NCBI RefSeq assembly: GCF_003053725.1
Contig: NZ_QAYC01000007.1
Location: 162,306-226,305, forward strand
Reading direction: 5' to 3'
DNA from: Rhodovulum kholense
GTDB taxonomy: Bacteria; Pseudomonadota; Alphaproteobacteria; Rhodobacterales; Rhodobacteraceae
DNA: 64,000 nucleotides
Shown here in pieces: positions 7,773 through 17,881 of this stretch (the stretch's first letter is position 1; each line of letters starts with the position of its first letter). The position numbers and the translations under genes are program-made. Below the pieces are notes generated by a model. It saw only the letters and a list, made by a program, of their open reading frames with translations. It made no database searches and had not been told where the DNA came from.

Positions 7773-8972
7773 ATGAGCGATACGACAGCGCCGGGCCGGG
7801 GCAACGCCGCCGAGGTCTTCGCGGTCTTCCTGCGGCTCGGGCTGACCTCGTTCGGCGGCCCCATCGCGCATCTGGGCTATTTCCGCGATGAATTCGTGAC
7901 GCGGCGCGGCTGGCTGGGCGATGCGGCCTATGCCGATCTTGTGGCGCTCTGCCAGTTCCTGCCCGGCCCCGCCTCCAGCCAGGTCGGCTTCGCGCTCGGG
8001 CTCATGCGGGCGGGCTGGGCCGGGGCGCTGGCGGCCTTCGCGGGGTTCACCCTGCCCTCGGCCCTGATCCTCTTCGGCTTCGCGATGACCGCGACGCATG
8101 TCACCGGCCCGCTTGGTCAGGGCGCGCTTGACGGGCTGAAGACGGTGGCGGTCGCCATCGTCGCGCAGGCGGTCTGGGGCATGAGCCGGACCCTGTGCCC
8201 CGACCGGCCGCGCGCGGCCATCGCGTTGGGCGCGGTGGCGGTCCTCGCGGCCCTGCCCGGCGCGGGCGGCATGGTGGCGGCCATCGCCCTTGGCGCGCTG
8301 GCGGGGCTTTGGCTTGGCCGGGGCGCCCCCGGCGCGGCCGCCCCGGTCTCCGGCCGGGTCACCCCACGCCAGGGGGCCGCCGCGCTTGGGCTATTTGCAG
8401 GCCTTCTTTGCGGCCTGCCGCTGCTGGCGGGCCTCGGCCAGCCTCTGGCAGTCGCCGACAGCTTCTTCCGGGCCGGGGCGCTGGTGTTCGGCGGCGGCCA
8501 TGTGGTGCTGCCGCTTCTCGAGGCGGGCACCGTCGCCCCGGGTTGGGTCGGCCATGACGCCTTTCTGGCAGGTTATGGCGCGGCGCAGGCGGTGCCGGGG
8601 CCGCTTTTCACCTTCGCGGCCTATCTCGGCGCGGTGCTCGGCCCCGAGCCGAACGGCCCTGTCGGCGCCCTGCTGGCGCTGGCGGCGCTGTTCCTGCCGG
8701 GCTTCCTGATCCTGATCGGCGTCCTGCCCTTCTGGGACGCCCTCCGCCGCCGGGTCCGGGCGCAATCTGCGATGCAAGGGGCGAACGCGGCCGTCGTCGG
8801 CGTGCTGGGGGCCGCGCTTTACGATCCGCTCTTCACCGGCGGGATCACCGATCTGCGCCATTTCGCGCTCGGGCTGGCCGGTTTTCTGGCCCTGACGCTC
8901 TGGCGCGCGCCGTCCTGGGCGGTCGTCCTGCTGGGGGCGGCAGGCGGGGCCGCGCTGGCGCTGGCGGGCTGA
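7773..8972 (+). CDS. chrA: Chromate transporter, two-domain ChrA family
   Basis: 399 residues of mostly hydrophobic helices, with the duplicated CHR domain. The N-terminal half has FGGPIAHLGYFRDEFV and QFLPGPASSQVGFALG; the C-terminal half has FGGGHVVLPLLEAG and AQAVPGPLFTFAAYLG. Family members export chromate from the cytoplasm by proton-linked antiport, although many homologs have no proven substrate. The ATG at 7773 is preferred over an in-frame GTG two codons earlier because AAGGA sits nine bases before it. The 74 bases after the response-regulator gene make cotranscription possible but not certain. Confidence 0.92.
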   Translation: MSDTTAPGRGNAAEVFAVFLRLGLTSFGGPIAHLGYFRDEFVTRRGWLGDAAYADLVALCQFLPGPASSQVGFALGLMRAGWAGALAAFAGFTLPSALILFGFAMTATHVTGPLGQGALDGLKTVAVAIVAQAVWGMSRTLCPDRPRAAIALGAVAVLAALPGAGGMVAAIALGALAGLWLGRGAPGAAAPVSGRVTPRQGAAALGLFAGLLCGLPLLAGLGQPLAVADSFFRAGALVFGGGHVVLPLLEAGTVAPGWVGHDAFLAGYGAAQAVPGPLFTFAAYLGAVLGPEPNGPVGALLALAALFLPGFLILIGVLPFWDALRRRVRAQSAMQGANAAVVGVLGAALYDPLFTGGITDLRHFALGLAGFLALTLWRAPSWAVVLLGAAGGAALALAG

Positions 8973-9050
8973 GCCGAGGCCCGGTTTTCGCTGGCATCCC
9001 GTCGCCCAAGAGCCTAGTGCTGTGGCAAAATTGCATAGGAGTCCTGCCCG

Positions 9051-10193
9051 ATGCCCGGCTTGCGTCCCGATGTCGATCCCGACGGCCTGAGCGAGTTTTC
9101 CGTCGTTTTCACCGACCGCTCGCTGAACCACATGTCGGCCAAGTTCCAGACCGCCATGCGCGACATCTCGGCGATGCTGCGCGAGGTCTATGGCGCGGCC
9201 GAAGTGGCCCTGGTGCCCGGCGGCGGCACTTTCGCGATGGAATCCGTCGCGCGCCAGTTCGCCACCGGACGCCGCGCGCTGATCGTCCGGAACGGCTGGT
9301 TCTCCTACCGCTGGACCCAGATCTTCGAGGCGGGCGGATTTGCCGGGGAAACCGAGGTGCTGATGGCTCGTCCCGCGGGCAATGCCGCCAAGGCGCCCTT
9401 CGCGCCCGCGCCCATCGAGGACGTGACCGCCAAGATCCGCGAAACCCGCCCCGATGTGGTCTTCGCCCCCCATGTCGAGACTTCGGCCGGGATCATCCTG
9501 CCCGACGACTACATCGCCGCCATGGCCGCGGCCGCCCATGAGGTCGGCGCGCTGATGGTTCTGGACTGCATCGCCTCGGGCTGCATCTGGGTCGACATGC
9601 AGGCAACCGGCGTCGACGTGCTGATCTCGGCGCCGCAGAAGGGCTGGTCGGCCTCGCCCTCGGCCGGGATGGTGATGCTGTCGGCCCGCGCCGCCGAGCG
9701 GCTGGCCGACACGGCCTCGAACTCCTTCGCCATGGACCTGAAGAAATGGCGGACGATCATGAAAGCCTATGAAGACGGCGGGCATGCCTATCACACCACC
9801 ATGCCGACCGACGCGCTTCTGGGGCTGCGCGACGCCATGGCCGAGACCCGCGAGATGGGCTTTGCGGCCGCCAAGGCGGCGCAGGCCGAGCTGGGCCGCA
9901 AGGTGCGCGAGATGCTGGCCGCGCGCGGCTTCGCCTCGGTCGCGGCGCCGGGCTTTGCCGCGCCGGGCGTCGTGGTCTGCTATACCGACGATCCCCAGAT
10001 CCAGTCGGGCGCCCGGTTCCGCGCCGAGGGCATGCAGATCGCCTCGGGCACGCCGCTGCAGGTTGGCGAGGGGTCCGACTTCCGCACCTTCCGGATCGGG
10101 CTCTTCGGGCTCGACAAGCTCGCGGATACCGACGCTACGCTCGCCCGGCTGCAGGCGGTCGTCGACCGCGTGACCGCGCAGGGCGCGGCGTAA
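9051..10193 (+). CDS. PLP-dependent class V aminotransferase (serine/alanine-glyoxylate type)
   Basis: 380 residues with the class V fold of aminotransferase type I. The pyridoxal phosphate Lys is in SAPQKGWSASPSAG, the upstream Asp in VLDCIASGCIWVDM, and the glycine-rich phosphate region in LVPGGGTFAMES. The C-terminal domain ends with a typical RIGLFG segment. These enzymes move amino groups between an amino acid and glyoxylate, pyruvate or phosphohydroxypyruvate; the exact substrate cannot be read here. Malate synthase lies 1.5 kb away, so a link to glyoxylate metabolism is plausible. AGGAG precedes the ATG. Confidence 0.88.
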   Translation: MPGLRPDVDPDGLSEFSVVFTDRSLNHMSAKFQTAMRDISAMLREVYGAAEVALVPGGGTFAMESVARQFATGRRALIVRNGWFSYRWTQIFEAGGFAGETEVLMARPAGNAAKAPFAPAPIEDVTAKIRETRPDVVFAPHVETSAGIILPDDYIAAMAAAAHEVGALMVLDCIASGCIWVDMQATGVDVLISAPQKGWSASPSAGMVMLSARAAERLADTASNSFAMDLKKWRTIMKAYEDGGHAYHTTMPTDALLGLRDAMAETREMGFAAAKAAQAELGRKVREMLAARGFASVAAPGFAAPGVVVCYTDDPQIQSGARFRAEGMQIASGTPLQVGEGSDFRTFRIGLFGLDKLADTDATLARLQAVVDRVTAQGAA

Positions 10194-10460
10194 CAGCCGC
10201 TCAGATGCCACTAGGTCCGCCCGGCGACACTGCGTTCGCCGGGCCGGCGCGGCCCTGCCGAGTCGCGCGCCTGCAGGCGGCATTGGCGCACCCGGACCGG
10301 TCGGAACGCGATGTTCCCGCTTCGTCCCGAGGCGTGCACCCCCGCCCCCTCAAGTGACCCAACGTCACGAAAAGCCCGGAAAGTTTTCATTAAGATTCGA
10401 CTGATAGCCCTGAGCTCACGACAAGAAAGTCCCGTGTTTGTATGAGTTTACGGAGGCGTC

Positions 10461-11690
10461 ATGGCGCATCCCGGCGTCGGTCAGGGCGACCAGCCCGAGA
10501 CGGGCGAAGTGCCGTTCGCACTACAGGAGATCTTCTACTCCCGTACTGACTCGCGGGGGGTCATTCGCGCTGGTAACGCGGTGTTCAAGAGGATCTCCGG
10601 CCATGACTGGCCGGGACTGATCGGGGCACCGCATCGGATCATCCGCCACCCGGACATGCCGCGCGCGGTCTTCTGGCTCTTTTGGCAGACGATCCAGTCG
10701 GGGCGCCCGATCGGCGCCTATGTCAAGAACCTCGCCAAGGACGGACGCTACTACTGGGTCTTCGCCGTGGTCATGCCGATGGACGACGGGTATCTTTCGG
10801 TCCGGATCAAGCCGTCCGGACCGCTGTTTCCGGCCGTCCAGGCCGAGTACCGCGCGCTGCGCGCCCGCGAACTGGCCGACAAGCTCAGCCCCGAAGACAG
10901 CGCCGCGCTGCTGCTCGAGCGGCTGACTGCGCTGGGTTTCCCGAGCTACGAGGACTTCATGGCCCAGGCGCTGGGGCAGGAGCTTGCCCAGCGCGCCTCT
11001 GTCGGCAGCGATGGCGGCACCCGCCTGGCAGCGCTTGACAAGGTGATTGCCAGCCTGACCGCCGCGACCCGGGAACAGGGCGCGCTGATCCAGACCTTCG
11101 AGGCGTTGCAGTCGATCCCCACCAACATGCGCATCTTCGCCGCCCGGCTGGAACCGGTCGGGGGGCCGATCACCGCGATTTCGGACAATTACAAGGTCGC
11201 GTCGGCCGAGATCATCGCGCAGCTGCACAGCTTTGCCGGTCAGGACGGCAATCTGTGCGACCGTCTGGCCCGGGTCGTGGGCGATGCCGTCTTCATGCTG
11301 GCCGCCGCCGAGGTCCAATCCGACCTGCTGCGCCAGTTCCGCAACGAGAAGGAGCCGCTCGGCCCGGCCGACCGGGACGAGGAACTGGCACTGCTGGGCG
11401 CGATGCAGGCGCGCTGCACCGCCAAGGCGCGGGCCGATCTGCACGAGGCGCTGGCCGCCGCGGCGACCATGTCCCAGACCAGCCGCGACCTGCGCCGCGT
11501 GGTGCTGGGGCTCGACTCGATCCGGGTCATGGGCCGGGTCGAATGCGGGCGCCTCGCGGCTGGCGGCGAAGGGCTTGCGGCCACCATCGACCAGCTCGAG
11601 ACCTTCCATGCCGACATCCGCGCACGGCTGGAGGCACTGATCGAACTCAGCGAACAGATCCGCGCCGGAGCGACCCGCTACGCCGCCTGA
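10461..11690 (+). CDS. Aer-type PAS domain protein without a recognisable output domain
   Basis: 409 residues. Residues of about 20-125 are a PAS domain very like that of the aerotaxis receptor Aer: FYSRTDSRGVIRAGNAVFKR, PHRIIRHPDMPRAVFW, WQTIQSGRPIGAYVKN, LAKDGRYYWVFAVVMP. Aer binds FAD in this domain. The rest is alpha-helical, with probable coiled-coil stretches, and has no transmembrane segment, no methyl-accepting signalling hairpin, no kinase and no DNA-binding domain that I can see. A cytosolic redox or energy sensor acting by protein contact is an inference. It stands alone between the aminotransferase and glcB. Confidence 0.82.
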   Translation: MAHPGVGQGDQPETGEVPFALQEIFYSRTDSRGVIRAGNAVFKRISGHDWPGLIGAPHRIIRHPDMPRAVFWLFWQTIQSGRPIGAYVKNLAKDGRYYWVFAVVMPMDDGYLSVRIKPSGPLFPAVQAEYRALRARELADKLSPEDSAALLLERLTALGFPSYEDFMAQALGQELAQRASVGSDGGTRLAALDKVIASLTAATREQGALIQTFEALQSIPTNMRIFAARLEPVGGPITAISDNYKVASAEIIAQLHSFAGQDGNLCDRLARVVGDAVFMLAAAEVQSDLLRQFRNEKEPLGPADRDEELALLGAMQARCTAKARADLHEALAAAATMSQTSRDLRRVVLGLDSIRVMGRVECGRLAAGGEGLAATIDQLETFHADIRARLEALIELSEQIRAGATRYAA

Positions 11691-11699
11691 GCCCCGGGC

Positions 11700-13874
11700 C
11701 TAGGCCCCCGCGATCTCGGCCTTCCGTTCCAGCCGCCGGGCATGCAGCACCGGCTCGGTATAGCCCGAGGGCTGGATACGGCCCTTGAAGACCAGATCGC
11801 AGGCGGCACGGAAGGCCACGCCGTCGAAGTCCGGCGCCATCGGTCGGTAGGCCGGGTCGCCCTCGTTCTGGCGATCGACCACCTCGGCCATGCGGCGCAT
11901 CACCTCGGCCACCTCATCCCCGGTCACCACGCCATGATGCAGCCAGTTGGCGATATGCTGGGCCGAGATCCGGCAGGTGGCGCGGTCTTCCATCAGACCG
12001 ATATCGTTGATGTCGGGCACCTTGGAACAGCCCACGCCCTGGTCGATCCAGCGTACCACATAGCCGAGGATCCCCTGGGCGTTGTTCTCGACCTCGCGGA
12101 CGATCTGGGGCCGCGACCATTTGCGGAAGGTGGCCAGCGGAATGTCGAGGATGCCGTCGACATGGGCCCGCCGCCCGCCCGCCTTCAGGCTCGCCTGCAC
12201 CGCGAAGACATCGACCTGGTGATAATGCAGCGCATGCAGCGTCGCGGCCGTGGGCGATGGCACCCAGGCGCAGGTGGCGCCGGCCTTGGGGTGTTCGATC
12301 TTCGTCGACAGCATCGCCGCCATCTTGTCGGGCATCGCCCACATGCCCTTGCCGATCTGGGCCTTGCCCGACAGTCCGCATTCGAGCCCGATATCGACGT
12401 TGAGGTTCTCGTAAGCGGTGATCCAGGACTTGCGCTTGATGAAGTCCTTGCGGCTGAAGGGCCCGGCCTCCATCGAGGTATGGATCTCGTCTCCGGTGCG
12501 GTCGAGGAAGCCCGTATTGATGAAGGCCACCCGGTGCTTCGCCGCGCGGATGCACGCCTTGAGATTGACCGAGGTGCGGCGCTCCTCGTCCATGATGCCG
12601 AGCTTGACGGTATAGCGCGGCAGGCCCAGCATCGCCTCGACCCGGGTGAAGGTCTCGTCGGCGAAGGCGACCTCGTCGGGCCCGTGCATCTTGGGCTTGA
12701 CGACGTAGATCGAGCCCGCGACCGAGTTCCGCGCGCCGTCGGTCTTCTTCAGGTCATGCATCGCGATCAGGGTGGTGATGGCCGCGTCCATCAGCCCCTC
12801 GAACACCTCCTGGCCCGCACCGTCGTGGATCGCGGGGTTGGTCATCAGATGGCCGACATTGCGCACCAGCATCAACGCCCGGCCCTTGACCGCAAGCGGG
12901 CTGCCATCGGGCGCGATGAAGTCAAGATCGGGCGACAGCGCCCGGGTCAGCCGCTCGCCGCCCTTCACGAAATCGGTCGACAGATCGCCCCGCATCAGCC
13001 CCAGCCAGTTGCGATAGGCAACGGTCTTGTCGACGGCATCGACGCAGGCGACCGAATCCTCGCAATCCATGATCGCCGAAACGGCGCTTTCCAGCCGCAT
13101 GTCCGCAAGCCCCGCCTGATCGCGGGCGCCGACCGGATGGGTGCGGTCGAAGACCAGCTCGACATGCAGGTTGTTGTTCTTCAGCAAGACCGCGTCGGGT
13201 GCACGCGGATGGCCGCGATAGCCCACGAATTTGGCCGGGTCTTCCAGCGGATGGTCGTCGACCAGCAGCGCGCCGCCCCGGACATGGTAGCGCCGGGCAT
13301 CGGCATGGCTGGTGCCCGAGACCGGAAAGGCCTCGTCCAGAAAGACCCGCGCCCGGGCCACGACGCGCGCGCCGCGGCCGCGGTCGTAGCCGCCCGATGG
13401 GTCTGGGCCGCCCATCGCGTCGGTGCCGTAAAGCGCGTCGTAGAGGCTGCCCCAACGCGCATTGGCCGCGTTCAGCGCGTAACGCGCGTTGGTGATCGGC
13501 ACCACCAGCTGCGGTCCCGGCACCGAGGCGATCTCGGGGTCGAGCCCCTCGGTCTCGATCTCGAAATCCCCGCCCTCGGGCAGCAGATAGCCGATCTCTT
13601 CCAGAAAGGCCTTGTAGGCCTCGTGATCGTGCGGCGCACCGCGCCGGGCCTGATGCCAGGCGTCGATCTGCACCTGCAGCTTGACGCGCGTCTCCAGCAG
13701 CGCCCGGTTCCTCGGCGTCAGGTCGTGCACAAGCCCGGCCAGCCCCTCCCAGAACCGGTCGGGCGCGACCCCGGTGCCCGGCAGGGCCGCCTCTTCGATG
13801 AAGGCGGCCAGTTCGGCCGCGACCTCAAGTCCGGCCTTCGATACATAGCCTTCGCGCGCGTGTTTCCCGGTCAC
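11700..13874 (-). CDS. glcB: Malate synthase G
   Basis: 724 residues, the usual length of the G isoform. It condenses glyoxylate with acetyl-CoA to malate in the cytoplasm. Characteristic segments are [65 protein letters not shown] and [13 protein letters not shown], which hold the acidic Mg-binding and catalytic residues. The start is GTG at 13874, with AGGAG six bases upstream. It is transcribed alone. No isocitrate lyase gene is in the window, so it may serve glycolate or glyoxylate use, or work with a lyase or the ethylmalonyl-CoA route elsewhere. Confidence 0.97.
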   Translation of the reverse strand: MTGKHAREGYVSKAGLEVAAELAAFIEEAALPGTGVAPDRFWEGLAGLVHDLTPRNRALLETRVKLQVQIDAWHQARRGAPHDHEAYKAFLEEIGYLLPEGGDFEIETEGLDPEIASVPGPQLVVPITNARYALNAANARWGSLYDALYGTDAMGGPDPSGGYDRGRGARVVARARVFLDEAFPVSGTSHADARRYHVRGGALLVDDHPLEDPAKFVGYRGHPRAPDAVLLKNNNLHVELVFDRTHPVGARDQAGLADMRLESAVSAIMDCEDSVACVDAVDKTVAYRNWLGLMRGDLSTDFVKGGERLTRALSPDLDFIAPDGSPLAVKGRALMLVRNVGHLMTNPAIHDGAGQEVFEGLMDAAITTLIAMHDLKKTDGARNSVAGSIYVVKPKMHGPDEVAFADETFTRVEAMLGLPRYTVKLGIMDEERRTSVNLKACIRAAKHRVAFINTGFLDRTGDEIHTSMEAGPFSRKDFIKRKSWITAYENLNVDIGLECGLSGKAQIGKGMWAMPDKMAAMLSTKIEHPKAGATCAWVPSPTAATLHALHYHQVDVFAVQASLKAGGRRAHVDGILDIPLATFRKWSRPQIVREVENNAQGILGYVVRWIDQGVGCSKVPDINDIGLMEDRATCRISAQHIANWLHHGVVTGDEVAEVMRRMAEVVDRQNEGDPAYRPMAPDFDGVAFRAACDLVFKGRIQPSGYTEPVLHARRLERKAEIAGA

Positions 13875-14222
13875 GGCGGTCTCCTGTCCTGATGGTTCCC
13901 GTTGCGGTCAGACCAAGTCCGGCCGACTTTGGCAAGTCCCGATGGACCGACCCTATCCGGCAGGCCGATTCTGCGGTATGATCCTTTGCAGGGGCCTGCC
14001 GCGATCGGTTCCTGTTCAGCTGCCGGGCGTCGTCTCTGCCGGTCGCGGCCTGCCCCATCGGTTCCGGATCGACCGACCCCGACGGCGTCCGCCTGTCTCT
14101 CCCTTCAGCCCCCTGCCCTTTTGTGCCAGGCCTTCCGCCGCGTCGCCGGTGCCGGGCACCTGTCCCGGACGGCCGATCTGCGCTAAGCCGATGGGCGGAT
14201 CGCTTCGACCGGAGACGCCCCG
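13875..14222. other. Intergenic region between divergent glcB and the racemase gene
   Basis: About 350 bases between two divergent genes. It must hold both promoters. No convincing reading frame, RNA gene or clear -35/-10 pair was recognised. Confidence 0.5.
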
Positions 14223-15437
14223 ATGCCCTATCGCCCCTGCCCCGAGCCCGCCGCCGCCGCCACCACGCGCGAGGGGCCGCTGACCGGGCTTCGCGTCGTC
14301 GAGATGACGGGGCTTGGCCCCGCCCCCTATGCCGCGATGATCCTGGCCGATCTGGGCGCGCAGGTGATCCGCATCGACCGGCCCGGCGGCTATCCCGCGC
14401 CCGATCCGGCGCTTGACCCGGCCGCGGCCGGGCGCGCTGCGGTGACCTATCGCTCGCGTCCCCATGTCCGGGTCGACCTCAAGACCGACGCCGGCCGGGC
14501 GCTGGTTCTGCGTCTGGTGACCGAGGCCGACGCACTGATCGAGGGGTTCCGCCCCGGCACGATGGAGCGGCTGGGCCTCGGCCCAGAGCCCTGCCTCGCG
14601 GCCAATCCGGCCCTGGCCTATGTGCGCATGACCGGCTGGGGGCAGAACGGGCCGATGGCCGGAATGGCCGGGCATGACATGAACTTCACCGGGCTTTCGG
14701 GCGCGCTGTCGCTTTTCGGGCAGGACGGGCGGGTGCCCAAGGGCATGCCGCCCCTGATGGGCGACATGGGCGGCGGCGCGCTTTTCGCCGTCGTGGGCTG
14801 TCTTGCGGCGGTGATGAACGCCTGGCGCTGCGGCGAAGGCCAGGTGGTCGATGCCAGCATCCTCGACGGGTCGGCCAGCCTTTATGCGATGGTGTCGGGG
14901 ATGGCGGCCCTTGGCCTGCACGACGCGCCCCCGGGCGGCAACATGCTGGACGGCGGGCGGCATTGCTATCGCACCTATGTCTGTGCCGATGGCGGAGCCG
15001 TCGTCGTGGCGGCGGTCGAGCCCGCCTTCCGCAAGGTCCTGCTGGACCGGCTGGGGCTGGCGGACGACCCGCAATTCCTGTCCGGCCGGGCCGAGGACGA
15101 AGCCGATTGCACGGCACGCCTGGAGGCGATCTTCGCCAGCCGGCCGCGCGATCACTGGGCCGCGCTTTTCGACGGAAGCGACGGTTGCGTGACGCCGGTT
15201 CTCGACCTTGCCGAGGCGCCGGGATCGGCCCAGGCGCGGGCGCGTGGCCTGTTCGAGACCGTCGACGGCGTGGTGCAACCGGCCCCCGCGCCCCGCTTCG
15301 GCCGCACCCCGGGCCGGATCGCGCTCGGCCCCGAAAGCGCCAGCCGCCCGGCCCCCCGCGCACTTTGCGACTGGGGCCTGACGGAGGCCGAGATCGATGC
15401 CCTGATCGGCGCGGGCGTCCTGTCCGACGCGGACTGA
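14223..15437 (+). CDS. Alpha-methylacyl-CoA racemase family protein (CaiB/BaiF, CoA transferase III fold)
   Basis: 404 residues. The N-terminal CoA-binding segment (LRVVEMTGLGPAPYAAMILAD) is typical of the type III CoA-transferase family. The motif GHDMNFTGLSGAL closely matches the AMACR motif around the catalytic His, and MGDMGGGALFAVVG supplies the matching Asp, so a racemase that inverts 2-methylacyl-CoA esters is preferred over a CoA transferase. It may act in breakdown of branched fatty acids or of sterol-like side chains. It stands between divergent glcB and the convergent P-type ATPase gene. Confidence 0.87.
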   Translation: MPYRPCPEPAAAATTREGPLTGLRVVEMTGLGPAPYAAMILADLGAQVIRIDRPGGYPAPDPALDPAAAGRAAVTYRSRPHVRVDLKTDAGRALVLRLVTEADALIEGFRPGTMERLGLGPEPCLAANPALAYVRMTGWGQNGPMAGMAGHDMNFTGLSGALSLFGQDGRVPKGMPPLMGDMGGGALFAVVGCLAAVMNAWRCGEGQVVDASILDGSASLYAMVSGMAALGLHDAPPGGNMLDGGRHCYRTYVCADGGAVVVAAVEPAFRKVLLDRLGLADDPQFLSGRAEDEADCTARLEAIFASRPRDHWAALFDGSDGCVTPVLDLAEAPGSAQARARGLFETVDGVVQPAPAPRFGRTPGRIALGPESASRPAPRALCDWGLTEAEIDALIGAGVLSDAD

Positions 15438-15478
15438 GATCGCCGCCCAGTGCCGATGATCGGGCGCCGCGCCGCGCG

Positions 15479-17881
15479 TCAGGCCGCCGCCCGGCGCGCG
15501 GCATAGAGCCGCCGCACGCCCATGGCGATGGCGCCCTCGATGGGCAGCCAGGCCAGGCAATAGGCCCAGACCAGAAGTGCCGCAGTCCAGCCGATGGGGG
15601 TGACGAGCACCCCATAGACCGCGATCAGCGTGCCGATCACCTGGGTCGCCTCGGTGGTCGCAAAAAGCTTCCAGTCGGGCCAGGGCCGGGTCCAGAACCA
15701 GTTCTGGTTGCGGGTGACGTACAGCGTCATGTGGCCGGACACGAGGAGCTTGAGGAAGATCAGCGTCTGGATCGTCTCGCGCGGCAGGTGCATCACGCTG
15801 TCGACATACCAGAACAGCAGGAAGGTCTCGACCACGCCCATCACTCCCAGCGTCGAGGCGACGGTGATGACGCGGCGCATGTCCCAGCGGACAGGTTTGG
15901 GCGACACGGCCACGTTGTCGAAGGCGATCATCATGATCGGGAAGTCGTTCAGCACGGCCAGCAGCACGATCATGATCGCGGTGACCGGGTAGACGTCATA
16001 GGCCAGGATCGCCAGCGCCATGAACAGCAGCACCCGGATCGTCTCGGCGATGCGGAAGGTCGCGTAGCTGGTCATCCGCTCGAAGATGCGGCGGGCCTCG
16101 GCGATGGCCTCGGTGATGATCGACAGGCCCTTTTCAGTCAGCACCAGATCGGCGGCGGCGCGCGCGGCGTCGGTCGCCCCGCTGACCGCGATCCCGGCAT
16201 CGGCACGCTTCAGCGCGGGGGCGTCATTCACCCCGTCGCCGGTCATCGCGACGATGCTGCCGCCCTGCTGCAGCACCTCGACGATACGGAACTTGTGTTC
16301 GGGCAGAACGCGCGCAAAGCCGTCGGCCGCGCGCACCCGCGCCTCGACCTCGGCCGGGTCGCCCTCCAGAAGCTGGCCCGCCGGGTACATCGCCTGCCCA
16401 AGACCCAGTTGCCCCGCGATCTGGCGTGCGATGGCCTCGTGATCGCCGGTGATCATCTTGACGGTGACCCCCATCTCGCCGGCCTTCGCGATGGTCTCGG
16501 CGGCATCGGGCCGGGGCGGATCGAAGATCGGGATCAGCCCGAGGAACTGCCAGGCGCCCTCGCCTTCGGCCCGGGCCGCACCGATGGCGCGGAACCCCTG
16601 GGCCGCCAGGGCATCGACCTCGGCCTCGAGCGCGGTCCGCGCAGCACCTTCCAGCCCCGCAAGATCGAGGATCACCTGCGGCGCGCCCTTGGCAAAGCGC
16701 CAGGTTTCGTCGCCGCGCCGGGCCTCGGCCAGCGTCCGTTTCGAGACCGGATCGAAGGGCGTGAAGGTCGAAAGCTTGTAATCGCGCCGCGCCTCGATCC
16801 CGTCGGCGGCGGCCAGCACCGCCTGGTCGATGGCGTCAGGCGCATTGGCATTGCAGGCAAGCGCCGCGGCCAGCAGCAGATCGTCTGCCGTCGCGCCCGC
16901 CGCGGGGCGCGGGGTTTCGACGGTCAGCTGGTTCAGGGTCAGCGTGCCGGTCTTGTCGGAACAGAGCACATCGACGCCCGCCATCTCTTCGATCGAGACC
17001 AGCCGCGAGACGATGGCCTTCATCCGCGCGAGCCGCTCGGCGCCCACCGCCATCGTCACCGACAGCACCGTGGGCAAAGCCACCGGAATGGCGGCAACCG
17101 TCAGGATCAGCGCGAATTGCACGGTCTGCCACAGCGGATTCTCGCGCCAGATCGAAACGATCAGGATGATGGTGACCAGCACCAGCGCGGCGACGATCAG
17201 GAAGTTCCCGATCCGCATCACCGCCTGCTGGAAATGCGAGGGCCGCTCGGGACCCTGCACCAGCGCCGCGGTGCGGCCGAAATAGGTCCTCATGCCGGTC
17301 GCGGTAACCTCGCCCACCATCTCGCCCAGCCGCACGACCGAGCCCGAATAGGCGGTGTCGCCGACCACCTTGTCGACCGGCAGCGATTCGCCCGTCAGCG
17401 CCGCCTCGTCGGCCGAGAGATACTGCCCCTCGGTCAGGCGCAGGTCGGCCGGGATGATGTTGCCGATCTCGAGCCGCACCAGATCGCCCGGCACCAGGTC
17501 CTTGGCGGCGATCTCCTGCCAGCGGCCGTCGCGCAGCACCCGGGCGGCGGGGGCAAGCTTCTGCTTGAGCAGGGCGATGGCGGAATCGGCCTTGTTCTCC
17601 TCGAAAAAGCCGACGCCCGCATTGACCAGCAGCATGGCCAGGATCACGCCGAAATCGGCCCAGTCCGACAGGACCAGCGACAGGATCGCCGCGATCTCGA
17701 TCAGCCAGGGGATCGGCCCCCAGAAATAGCCGAAGATCCGTTTGAGAAGGCTCCGATGCTCCTCGGCCAGCGTGTTCGGGCCGAATTGCTCCAGCCGGGC
17801 CGCGGCCTCGGCCGTGCTCAGCCCCTTTTGCGGGTCGGTGGGGGGCAGCGTCTTGCCCTCTGGCTGGTCCTGTGCGTCCAT
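15479..17881 (-). CDS. Plasma-membrane proton-efflux P-type ATPase (PMA1-like)
   Basis: 800 residues with the P3A-ATPase order: actuator domain with LTGESLPVDK, phosphorylation motif CSDKTGTLTLNQ, nucleotide-binding domain, hinge MTGDGVNDAPALK, and about ten membrane helices. The glycine-rich VNAGVGFFEENKADSAI segment is typical of the proton-exporting subfamily. It should use ATP to pump protons out of the cell, generating membrane potential or controlling pH. The ATG at 17881 overlaps the stop codon of the upstream hydrolase gene (TGATG), which indicates translational coupling. Confidence 0.93.
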   Translation of the reverse strand: MDAQDQPEGKTLPPTDPQKGLSTAEAAARLEQFGPNTLAEEHRSLLKRIFGYFWGPIPWLIEIAAILSLVLSDWADFGVILAMLLVNAGVGFFEENKADSAIALLKQKLAPAARVLRDGRWQEIAAKDLVPGDLVRLEIGNIIPADLRLTEGQYLSADEAALTGESLPVDKVVGDTAYSGSVVRLGEMVGEVTATGMRTYFGRTAALVQGPERPSHFQQAVMRIGNFLIVAALVLVTIILIVSIWRENPLWQTVQFALILTVAAIPVALPTVLSVTMAVGAERLARMKAIVSRLVSIEEMAGVDVLCSDKTGTLTLNQLTVETPRPAAGATADDLLLAAALACNANAPDAIDQAVLAAADGIEARRDYKLSTFTPFDPVSKRTLAEARRGDETWRFAKGAPQVILDLAGLEGAARTALEAEVDALAAQGFRAIGAARAEGEGAWQFLGLIPIFDPPRPDAAETIAKAGEMGVTVKMITGDHEAIARQIAGQLGLGQAMYPAGQLLEGDPAEVEARVRAADGFARVLPEHKFRIVEVLQQGGSIVAMTGDGVNDAPALKRADAGIAVSGATDAARAAADLVLTEKGLSIITEAIAEARRIFERMTSYATFRIAETIRVLLFMALAILAYDVYPVTAIMIVLLAVLNDFPIMMIAFDNVAVSPKPVRWDMRRVITVASTLGVMGVVETFLLFWYVDSVMHLPRETIQTLIFLKLLVSGHMTLYVTRNQNWFWTRPWPDWKLFATTEATQVIGTLIAVYGVLVTPIGWTAALLVWAYCLAWLPIEGAIAMGVRRLYAARRAAA

